Below, piece after piece: positions 1 through 5,642 of a stretch of 18,142 nucleotides of DNA. Below the pieces are notes generated by a model that had not been told where the DNA came from, ran no database searches, and worked only from the letters and a program-made list of their open reading frames with translations. This DNA is from DRVP01 sp964604045 (GTDB lineage: Archaea > Thermoproteota > Bathyarchaeia > Bathyarchaeales > Bathycorpusculaceae): NCBI GenBank assembly GCA_964604045.1, contig CAZRXM010000015.1, forward strand, positions 1 to 18,142, written 5' to 3'. Each line of letters opens with the position of its first letter. The stretch's first letter is position 1. Both the position numbers and the translations under genes were made by a program.

Positions 1-506
1 CTAACTATAACGGGATAGCCTATTTCCTCAGCGATTTTCAAGGCTTCTTCAACCGAGTAAGCTGGCGCGCTTTTTGGAACAGGTATGCCTATGCTTTCCA
101 TAGTTTGCTTGAAGAGAAGCCTATCCTCGCCCCGTTTTATGGCTTCAAGCTTCGCCCCAATCAACTCCACACCATACTGGTCTAAGACGCCCCTTTCAGC
201 AAGCTCAGCGGCCAGGTTTAGACCTGTTTGTCCTCCAAGCGTTGGAAGCAGCGCGTCAGGCCTTTCCCTTTTAATGATCTCCGTTAAAACTTCAACGGTT
301 AAAGGTTCAATGTAAACTTTGTCCGCCATCTCCGGGTCGGTCATTATCGTAGCCGGGTTGGAGTTGACCAAAACAACCTTGTAGCCCTCCTCCCTCAATG
401 CTTTACATGCCTGGCTTCCGGAATAATCAAACTCGCAGGCTTGTCCTATAACGATGGGGCCTGAGCCTATTATCAGGATTTTGTGGATGTCCGTTCTTTT
501 CGGCAT
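1..506 (-). CDS. carB: Carbamoyl-phosphate synthase large subunit, N-terminal fragment (runs off the window)
   Basis: The first 168 codons of the large subunit, which uses ammonia from CarA, bicarbonate and two ATP to make carbamoyl phosphate for pyrimidine and arginine synthesis in the cytoplasm. The translation begins MPKRTDIHKILIIGSGPIV and contains the hallmark pre-ATP-grasp stretch GQACEFDYSGSQACKAL, then SNPATIMTDPEMAD and LPTLGGQTGLNLAAEL, all strongly conserved in CarB. The window edge cuts it just as the first ATP-grasp domain begins; the full protein is normally about 1,060-1,080 residues. The ATG at 504-506 follows the carA stop (507-509) with no gap, and a GGAGG lies in the end of carA, so the two are translationally coupled. 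Identification is secure; the rest of the gene cannot be judged. Confidence 0.97.
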   Translation of the reverse strand, partial: MPKRTDIHKILIIGSGPIVIGQACEFDYSGSQACKALREEGYKVVLVNSNPATIMTDPEMADKVYIEPLTVEVLTEIIKRERPDALLPTLGGQTGLNLAAELAERGVLDQYGVELIGAKLEAIKRGEDRLLFKQTMESIGIPVPKSAPAYSVEEALKIAEEIGYPVIV

Positions 507-1616
507 TTACGTGTACTCCTCCATGGTTCTAGCGAAATCTTCAAAGAAGAAGTAGGTGTCGTGGGGGCCTGGACCTGCCTCGGGGTGATATTGGACGGCT
601 TTTATTGGCAACTCCCCATGCTTAAAGCCTTCTACAGTGTTGTCGTTCAAGTTTATCTGAGTTAAAACAAGGCCAGCTTCCTTTAAGGTCTCCTTGTCCA
701 CTGCGAACCCATGGTTTTGGGTTGATATGAAAACCCTCCCCGTCTCCAAATCCTTTACCGGCTGGTTTGTCCCTCTATGGCCAAACTTAAGCTTGTAGGT
801 TTTTGCACCCAAGGCCAACGATATTATCTGGTGGCCGAGGCATATGCCATACAAGACAACTTTCCCCGCAAGCTTTCTTGCTGTTTCAATGGTTTCCTTA
901 ACCCGTTGAGGGTCGCCTGGACCGTTGGAGATTAGCACCCCGTCAGGGTCGTATGAGAGGATTTCCTCCGCCGAGGTGTTGTATGGGACAAGTATTATGT
1001 TTGCATAGTTTTGAAGTTGGCGGATTATGCTAAGCTTTACTCCGCAGTCAATTAAAACCACGTCCAGCCTGCGGCCACGCTCAATTATTTTGGGCTTTTT
1101 AACGCACACCTTTGGCACGACGTCTAATTCTGTTATGGAAGGTTGCATCCTTGTTTTCTCAATAAGCCCTTGAATGTCGGGTTTTTCTCCCTCTACATAG
1201 ACTAGCAGGGTACTCTTCATCGCCCCGTAAACCCGCAGCTTTTTGGTAAGCATCCTTGTGTCGACGCCCTGGATTCCTGGAACCCCCTGCTCTTCGAGGA
1301 GTTTCGGGAGGGATTTTTCTGAGCGCCAATTGCTCGGGGTTTCACAAACCTCTCTAACAACGAAGCCTTCAACCTTCACCCCGTCGGATTCGAAGTCTTC
1401 AGGGCAGACGCCGTAGTTTCCGATAAGCGGGTAAGTCATCATTAAAATCTGTCCTGCGTAGGATGGGTCGGTTAAGGCTTCGACATAACCTGTCATCCCA
1501 GTGTTGAAAACAAGCTCGCCATGGGCTTCGCCGAGGGCCCCGAAACCCTCGCCATAAAATAAAGAGCCGTCCTCAAGGACGAGAACCGCCTTCTTACCGT
1601 TATGGCAGCAGTCCAT
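507..1616 (-). CDS. carA: Carbamoyl-phosphate synthase small (glutaminase) subunit
   Basis: Hydrolyses glutamine and channels ammonia to CarB. From the start chosen here it is 369 residues, close to the family length of about 380. The N-terminal CPSase_sm domain begins KKAVLVLEDGSLFYGEGFGA and holds FNTGMTGYVEALTDPSYAGQ; the C-terminal class I amidotransferase domain has SNGPGDP, the nucleophile elbow YGICLGHQ (Cys259) and the HPEA motif (His344, Glu346), so the catalytic triad is complete. I chose ATG 1614-1616 because GGAG at 1626-1629 sits 9 nt upstream and the family begins near this point; in-frame TTG 1655 and ATG 1625 are possible alternatives that add 13 or 3 residues. It abuts carB. 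A strong TATA-like element lies well upstream (1827-1833), with a weaker one at 1691-1700, so the leader length is uncertain. Confidence 0.96.
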   Translation of the reverse strand: MDCCHNGKKAVLVLEDGSLFYGEGFGALGEAHGELVFNTGMTGYVEALTDPSYAGQILMMTYPLIGNYGVCPEDFESDGVKVEGFVVREVCETPSNWRSEKSLPKLLEEQGVPGIQGVDTRMLTKKLRVYGAMKSTLLVYVEGEKPDIQGLIEKTRMQPSITELDVVPKVCVKKPKIIERGRRLDVVLIDCGVKLSIIRQLQNYANIILVPYNTSAEEILSYDPDGVLISNGPGDPQRVKETIETARKLAGKVVLYGICLGHQIISLALGAKTYKLKFGHRGTNQPVKDLETGRVFISTQNHGFAVDKETLKEAGLVLTQINLNDNTVEGFKHGELPIKAVQYHPEAGPGPHDTYFFFEDFARTMEEYT

Positions 1617-1690
1617 CCCCGCCATCTCCGATGTGGCTTTCGTTTCTTTTTTCAAAAAGCCAAACTTTCAGTGAAATAAGCTCAAATATT

Positions 1691-1700
1691 GGTTTAAAAG
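1691..1700 (-). promoter_or_regulatory. Candidate proximal TATA box for carAB
   Basis: Read on the minus strand this is CTTTTAAACC, an acceptable archaeal TATA box. A start about 26 nt downstream would fall near 1670 and give a leader of about 50 nt before ATG 1616. Weaker than the element at 1827-1833; both could be used. Confidence 0.3.
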
Positions 1701-1786
1701 AGTTTTTCAGCATTTTTATTGGCGATTTTGGCTTGAGAATAGTTTTGCTTTTATTTTTTCCAGAAATCTCTCGGATCTCACTAAAT

Positions 1787-1803
1787 TGGGTCTTCACGAC
1801 CCA
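1787..1803. repeat. Inverted repeat at predicted carAB transcript start
   Basis: TGGGTC, a 5-nt spacer (TTCAC), then GACCCA: a perfect 6-bp inverted repeat. It lies about 25-45 nt downstream of the TATA-like element at 1827-1833, so it could be a DNA operator or a hairpin at the 5' end of the leader. Repeats of this size arise by chance several times in 18 kb, so position is the main argument. Confidence 0.35.
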
Positions 1804-1826
1804 CACCGAGGATTCAAGGTTCAACC

Positions 1827-1838
1827 ATATAAACCTTT
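1827..1838 (-). promoter_or_regulatory. Candidate distal BRE/TATA promoter for carAB
   Basis: On the minus strand the sequence reads AAAAGG then TTTATAT, a good match to the archaeal BRE plus TATA consensus and the best such match in the 1617-1863 gap. The expected transcript start is near 1804, which falls at the edge of an inverted repeat (1787-1803). The gap of about 250 bp between carA and the DMT gene holds no convincing gene. Confidence 0.5.
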
Positions 1839-1863
1839 TCTACAAGCCTATTACAAAGCCCTG

Positions 1864-2754
1864 TTAGGCTGCGAAGACGATGAATATTCCGGCGACAACC
1901 AGCACGGAGCCTAAAACGGTTTTTTCCGTCACTTTTTCGCGGAGCAGCACGACGCTGGCCATTGTTGAGAATAGTGGTGTCGTGGAGGATATGGGCACTG
2001 CTTGAGACTCAGGTATTAGGAGGAAGCTTAACGTTAAAAAGAACCATCCTAAGCCAATGGCTATTAAACCGCCGCCTAAAAGGAACGCCGTGTTTCGCCA
2101 TCCAACCTTCGCGAAGCCCGTGCTCCTTGTGCTGGTCAACGTGTATGCTAGAAGCAGTGTTGCAACAGCCAAAAGGCGGATTGTGTTCACGGCGTAAGCG
2201 TGTTCGATGTTTTGCGTTTTCTTCACAGCGAGGTTAACCATTGAAATGCTTATGGACCAAGCCATGGCCGTGCAGAGGGCTAAAACCGTTCCACGTATGC
2301 CGTTCCCAGCGGGCTTGTTTAGGTTTTTGTCCGCCTTCTCGTCTGTTAGAAGCCAGACACCAAAACAATTATGAAGGCTCCAGCCGCTACTGGAAGGGTT
2401 ATGTTTTCCCAGCTAGGAGGTAAGCCTATAAGAGGTTGAAGAGGGGGTAAATGCATGTTATTGGAACAGCTCTTGAAACGCCTATGGTTTTTAGGCTAAG
2501 CATGTACAGCCTGTAGCCTAGTCCCAAGCCGACAAACCCGCTGACGCAGGTAAGAACAATTACTTGTTTTGAGAGCTCCGTGAAAACGTTGACCCGCCTA
2601 AAACGACTAAGACGGCTATCAAGACGAGGGTTGTACCAACGCAGCGCACAGTGTTTGCTTGAATGGGCTGGGTTGAAGCCAAAGCTCGCCTGTAAAAAAC
2701 GGCTGAAAAAGTCCAACATAAGGCTGCTCCTAACGCTGCAAGCTCTCCGATCAT
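1864..2754 (-). pseudogene. EamA-type drug/metabolite transporter, broken by three frameshifts
   Basis: Pieced across three frame changes, this strand encodes a protein of about 297 residues with two EamA repeats and about ten membrane helices, the normal size for this inner-membrane transporter family (substrate unknown). It starts MIGELAALGAALCWTFSAVF (ATG 2752-2754). The frame is lost near 2593-2595 and resumes VNVFTELSKQVIVLTCVSGF; lost again near 2426-2430 after IYPLFNLL, resuming IGLPPSWENITLPVAAGAF; and lost a third time near 2353-2365, resuming GVWLLTDEKADKNLNKPAG and running in frame to GIFIVFAA. Every break is explained by one missing base, at or beside short homopolymers. Between the breaks the family pattern is intact, so this is either a very recent pseudogene or a functional gene with sequence errors. 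It is transcribed away from the B3/B4 gene. Confidence 0.85.
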
Positions 2755-2781
2755 TGAGAGAAAAACGTAAAACCCCCACGG

Positions 2782-2789
2782 TATTTAAC
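2782..2789. promoter_or_regulatory. Shared bidirectional TATA element, DMT transporter / B3-B4 gene
   Basis: The 57-bp gap between the divergent starts contains one A/T box, GTATTTAACAG on the plus strand and CTGTTAAATACC on the minus strand. Placing transcript starts 26 nt away gives about 2811 for the plus gene (ATG 2812, leaderless) and about 2759 for the minus gene (ATG 2754, 5-nt leader). No Shine-Dalgarno is seen for either. Confidence 0.5.
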
Positions 2790-2811
2790 AGTTTTCAGCG
2801 GGGCTAAATGC

Positions 2812-3507
2812 ATGGCGCAGATTCAAGTCTACTGGTGCGCCGGGGTGGCGGCTAAGTTCCCCCAACTCGCCATAAGCATAGGCACAATAAGCGGGGTGTC
2901 CGTTGAAAGAGAAAACGAGAAAATCCGCCAACTTAAACAAGCCATATACTCCGAGGTCAGAGCCAAACATGACGTTGAAAAGCTTAAAGACAACCCGGTT
3001 GTACGCGCCTACAGGGACTTTTACTGGCGTCTAGGCATAGACCCAACTAAAACGAGACCCTCCGGGGAAGCGCTGCTGAGGCGTGTTTTGCACGGCGGTG
3101 AACTGCCAACCATTTCGACAGCCGTAGACGCCTACAATTTGGCTTCCATGAAAACGATAATTCCCATAAGCGGCTTCGACATGGACGCCCTTAGTCCGCC
3201 CTTCAATGTGAGGTTTGCCGAGGAAGGCGAACCCTTCACTGGGATAGGCATGGATAGACCCATGACCTTGAAGGGCAACATGCTGGTCTTAGCCGACAGA
3301 AAACGGGTTTTATGCATCTATCCCCACAGAGACGCCGACCAAACAAAGATAACGGAGAAAACGCGGAAAGTTCTGCTTGTAGCTTACGGAGCGCCTGGAA
3401 TAACAGCCGAACAGCTTGAAGATGCTGTTAAAACGGCTTTAGACTACATAAAAATGGTTTGCGGCGGCGAAATTCAAACAGTAAAGGTTTTTAGCCCAAC
3501 CCTATAA
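2812..3507 (+). CDS. B3/B4 tRNA-binding/editing domain protein (PheT-like domain)
   Basis: A stand-alone protein of 231 residues resembling the B3/B4 domain of the phenylalanyl-tRNA synthetase beta subunit (COG3382 group). Telling segments are LGIDPTKTRPSGEALLRRVL (about residues 75-94), STAVDAYNLASMKTIIPISG (about 103-122) and FTGIGMDRPMTLKGNMLVLA. Established: B3/B4 in PheT lines the editing site that removes Tyr from mischarged tRNA-Phe. Inferred: a free-standing version may edit mischarged tRNA or an amino-acid adduct; its real substrate is not known to me. The ATG at 2812 lies where a leaderless transcript from the TATA element at 2782-2789 should begin. pyrF follows after 22 bp on the same strand, so the two are probably cotranscribed. 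Confidence 0.8.
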   Translation: MAQIQVYWCAGVAAKFPQLAISIGTISGVSVERENEKIRQLKQAIYSEVRAKHDVEKLKDNPVVRAYRDFYWRLGIDPTKTRPSGEALLRRVLHGGELPTISTAVDAYNLASMKTIIPISGFDMDALSPPFNVRFAEEGEPFTGIGMDRPMTLKGNMLVLADRKRVLCIYPHRDADQTKITEKTRKVLLVAYGAPGITAEQLEDAVKTALDYIKMVCGGEIQTVKVFSPTL

Positions 3508-3529
3508 AAGCTTAAAAGGAGTTCCGGGT

Positions 3530-4312
3530 TTGGCTTTTCGGGAGAAAATTTGGGAAGCTTCCCAAAAAAGGCAGACAAACATCGTTTTAGCCCTAGACTT
3601 CCCCTTTGAAAAGCCTATAAAACGTCAAAATCTGCATGAAAGGGCGGCGAAAATTATTGACGCCGTAAGCCCCCACGTATGTGCTGTGAAATTCAATCAC
3701 CATCTAGTTTTGCCTCTCGGAGTATTCAATGGGGTTCAGAAACTAGTGGAGAAAACACATGAAAAAGGGCTTCCGGCAATAATGGACTGTAAGGTAAATG
3801 ACATAGGAGACACAAACCGAGTCATCGCTGAATACTATTTCGAAGCGGGCTTCGACGCTTTAATCGCCAACCCCTTCGTAGGGTGGGAGGAAGGCCTAAA
3901 ACCAGTTTTCGAAACCGCGAGAAACCAGCGTAAAGGCGTAATTCTCCTCGTCTACATGAGCCACAGGGGTGCAGACGAAGGTTACGGACAAACCGTTGTA
4001 GACGCCGAAAGCGGGATGAAGACACCCCAGTACATGGTTTTCGCCAAAAAAGCCCTAAAATGGAGCGCTGACGGCGTGGTTGTTGGCGCCACATACCCAG
4101 AAAAAATAAGGGAGGTACACACGATCTTGGGCGGAAAAATCCCTATATACTCGCCAGGCGTTGGCGTCCAAGGGGGCGAAGTTGAACCCGCCATAGAAGC
4201 TGGCGCCTACTACCTCATTGTGGGACGGGCGATAACACTAGCTGAAAACCCTGCGGAAACAGCTGAAAAAATCAAGAACCTCGCGTGGGGCTTTCTAGCC
4301 AAACGCCCTTAA
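3530..4312 (+). CDS. pyrF: Orotidine 5'-phosphate decarboxylase
   Basis: Catalyses the last step of UMP synthesis, OMP to UMP plus CO2. It is 260 residues, somewhat longer than the 210-230 of many archaeal enzymes and closer to the longer OMPdecase subgroup. The catalytic K/D-K-D array is visible: LALD (Asp23), AVKFN (Lys54) and MDCKVNDIGDTN (Asp86, Lys88, Asp91). The phosphate-binding loop is YSPGVGVQGG, followed by YLIVGRAIT near the C-terminus. The start is TTG at 3530-3532, supported by GGAG at 3518-3521 with 8 nt spacing; no better start exists nearby. It sits 22 bp after the B3/B4 gene. It ends 21 bp before a convergent RHH gene. carAB and pyrC are elsewhere in this window in other transcription units. 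Confidence 0.96.
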   Translation: MAFREKIWEASQKRQTNIVLALDFPFEKPIKRQNLHERAAKIIDAVSPHVCAVKFNHHLVLPLGVFNGVQKLVEKTHEKGLPAIMDCKVNDIGDTNRVIAEYYFEAGFDALIANPFVGWEEGLKPVFETARNQRKGVILLVYMSHRGADEGYGQTVVDAESGMKTPQYMVFAKKALKWSADGVVVGATYPEKIREVHTILGGKIPIYSPGVGVQGGEVEPAIEAGAYYLIVGRAITLAENPAETAEKIKNLAWGFLAKRP

Positions 4313-4333
4313 AGCTTGAATGGCCCTCTATCC

Positions 4334-4495
4334 CTACCTTTCCTTTCTCTCCCAAAGCTCCTTTTTAAGCAAGTCCCTAACCGCCGACCTGATGGCGGCG
4401 CTTCTGCTGGGGTACATGTTTGCTCTAACAAGCTCGTCTAAACCCTCTAAATAAGCTTCGGGCAATAGCACTGTTACGAGTTTCATTCCCTCCAT
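4334..4495 (-). CDS. Small ribbon-helix-helix (CopG/MetJ-type) DNA-binding protein
   Basis: A 53-residue protein (50 if ATG 4484-4486 is used). It starts MEGMKLVTVLLPEAYLEGLD and continues ELVRANMYPSRSAAIRSAVR then DLLKKELWERKER. That is the RHH plan: a short N-terminal beta strand (KLVTVLLP) that docks in the DNA major groove as a dimer, helix A, a turn with the Tyr-Pro-Ser-Arg-Ser motif, and helix B. Archaeal genomes carry many such stand-alone transcription regulators, often autoregulated. A GGTGAGGG sequence precedes the start. Its own TATA box is at 4531-4540 and a perfect inverted repeat at 4509-4526 separates TATA from start, arguing for autorepression. The 4544-4903 gene lies 48 bp upstream on the same strand and may be a partner or target. 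Confidence 0.82.
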   Translation of the reverse strand: MEGMKLVTVLLPEAYLEGLDELVRANMYPSRSAAIRSAVRDLLKKELWERKER

Positions 4496-4508
4496 CCCTC
4501 ACCCGGGT

Positions 4509-4526
4509 ATGTTATGCTTATAACAT
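4509..4526. promoter_or_regulatory. Putative RHH operator (inverted repeat)
   Basis: ATGTTAT, GCTT spacer, ATAACAT: a perfect 7-bp inverted repeat with a 4-bp spacer. It lies between the TATA box at 4531-4540 and the regulator start at 4495, covering the expected transcript start near 4510. A dimeric RHH protein bound here would block polymerase recruitment. The link to the protein is an inference from position. Confidence 0.5.
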
Positions 4527-4530
4527 GCTA

Positions 4531-4540
4531 CAAATATAAG
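4531..4540 (-). promoter_or_regulatory. TATA box of the RHH gene
   Basis: On the minus strand this reads CTTATATTTG, preceded by AAAAT, a good archaeal TATA/BRE match. It predicts a start near 4510, about 15 nt before the ATG at 4495. It overlaps nothing but the last bases after the stop of the upstream gene (TAA 4544-4546). Confidence 0.55.
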
Positions 4541-4543
4541 ATT

Positions 4544-4903
4544 TTAACCAAGCCTTCCGGAAAGGTGCGTGCTTTCCTGCGCCGCCTGAATCTCCCTCAA
4601 AACGTTTTTGAACGTTTTCGGCACGTCCTCCACGTGGAGGGCTCGGCGGCGTAAGCCTTCCTGAACGGTTCCAGCGGCTATGAGGAGGCTGCCTAGGATG
4701 TCGCTTATGGCTGGTTCTGGGAAAACTATTAGGGCTAAACCTAGTTTTATCAGCCAAGGTTTCTGGCCGTCACGCCAAAGCTTCTTTGTTTTTTTCACTT
4801 CCTTCACGGTGCCAGCTATGGAGGACGCGAAGTCCACGTAGCTTTCATTCAACTCCTTTAAAACTTTTGAAAGAGCTTTTAAGTCGTTTTTTCCTACGTT
4901 CAA
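4544..4903 (-). CDS. Small membrane-associated hypothetical protein
   Basis: A 119-residue protein I do not recognise. Residues 1-45 (MNVGKNDLKALSKVLKELNE and on) look like an amphipathic or coiled-coil helix rich in Lys/Glu. Residues about 48-82 (WLIKLGLALIVFPEP, then DILGSLLIAAGTVQ) are hydrophobic and broken by Pro-Glu-Pro, which suggests one helical hairpin or two short membrane helices. The C-terminal 35 residues are charged. The start is TTG 4901-4903, backed by GGAGG at 4913-4917 with 9 nt spacing, which argues that it is a real gene; a TATA-like TTAAATTTT lies near 4966-4975. It is 48 bp upstream of, and parallel to, the RHH gene. No function is assigned. Confidence 0.62.
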   Translation of the reverse strand: MNVGKNDLKALSKVLKELNESYVDFASSIAGTVKEVKKTKKLWRDGQKPWLIKLGLALIVFPEPAISDILGSLLIAAGTVQEGLRRRALHVEDVPKTFKNVLREIQAAQESTHLSGRLG

Positions 4904-5157
4904 AGCGCGCAGCCTCCGTTGGGTTTTTTACGGAAGGCAACTGTAATAGGGAATGGATTGCTGAAAAATTTAACTCGGCTTTTGCGGTTCTAAACGGAGT
5001 TTTTCGCCAACACACCGAATACTGTTTTTAAAGTTTCATTTCAAAACCTGAGGGTTCAAACCTTCATTACTTTGCGTTTTACCCGTAAAATTTGGAAAAT
5101 TGTAAGCTTCCATTTAACCGAAAGCGTTATTTTTCGAGCCTAAGCACTCAAAAGAGT
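4904..5157. other. Intergenic region between divergent units
   Basis: About 250 bp, A/T-rich toward the right. It holds the SD and probable TATA of the minus-strand gene starting at 4903, and A/T-rich stretches that may drive the plus-strand PUA-like gene. A 5-bp hairpin (CACTC, AAAA, GAGTG) lies at 5145-5158. I see no convincing gene or RNA. Confidence 0.5.
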
Positions 5158-5631
5158 GTGCCCCCATCCGGCGGTGTTGCCTTGCCGAAGAAAGAGCGTT
5201 ATGGCTTTATACTGATTTCGGACGTTAAATGGTGGGAAAAACTATGCCAGAGGACAAAAAGATGTGGCGGTGTTTACGCTTTCGTGAGGCGGGGTTGTGT
5301 TGGACCCCTATATGCTGAGAAACTCCTTTTCTATGTCAAGCGTCCCTTAATGCAAATCAGAGGCATCGCCGACTTCGTTGAGCGGGTGGCGGGAGAAGCC
5401 GACGAGCTTTGGGAAAAGTACGGCGTGGAAACATGTCTAGACTCTTTTGAAAGCTTCTGCAGGTTTCTCGGAGGTAGGGATAAAGCCACCTTCATCAGGT
5501 TCACGGGCTTCAAGGAGCTTGAAACTCCAGTTTCAATGGATATGTTGAAAAAAGTTTTAAGTATTTCAAAGATACCTAGGGGTGGCAAATACATTAGCCG
5601 AGAGGAAGTGAACCAGTTAATCTTAGAATGA
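5158..5631 (+). CDS. PUA-like (possibly DUF365) protein of unknown function
   Basis: About 157 residues, unrecognised at the gene level. After a short N-terminus it reads ERYGFILISDVKWWEKLCQR, GGVYAFVRRGCVGPLYAEKL, LLFYVKRPLMQIRGIADFVE and KATFIRFTGFKELETPVSMD. A strand-rich core with a FYV...IRGIADFVERV segment followed by an FIRF strand is what I expect for the PUA/ASCH-like fold of archaeal DUF365 proteins, implying possible RNA or nucleotide binding; this is an inference, not a database match. The start is uncertain: GTG 5158, TTG 5182 or TTG 5092 are in frame, with no clear SD. The homologous part begins near ERYGF, so a short form is likelier. Its stop overlaps the most upstream possible guaAb ATG (ATGA at 5628-5631), so the two are coupled. 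Confidence 0.65.
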   Translation: MPPSGGVALPKKERYGFILISDVKWWEKLCQRTKRCGGVYAFVRRGCVGPLYAEKLLFYVKRPLMQIRGIADFVERVAGEADELWEKYGVETCLDSFESFCRFLGGRDKATFIRFTGFKELETPVSMDMLKKVLSISKIPRGGKYISREEVNQLILE

Positions 5632-5642
5632 AGGAGTCTGAA

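Noticed and set aside
1600..1824. A short minus-strand frame in the carA leader, overlapping the carA start, with a GTG at 1804-1806 near the predicted transcript start
   Set aside because: It could be a leader peptide, but it is Lys-rich with no SD and no recognisable sequence; not enough to call a gene.
4518..4757. A Pro/Arg-rich minus-strand frame overlapping the small membrane protein gene
   Set aside because: It has no SD and low-complexity composition; the overlapping 4544-4903 frame has a strong SD and plausible secondary structure.
5145..5158. A hairpin CACTC-AAAA-GAGTG before the PUA-like gene
   Set aside because: Only 5 bp of stem, no U-tract, and it may lie within the coding region if the upstream start is used.
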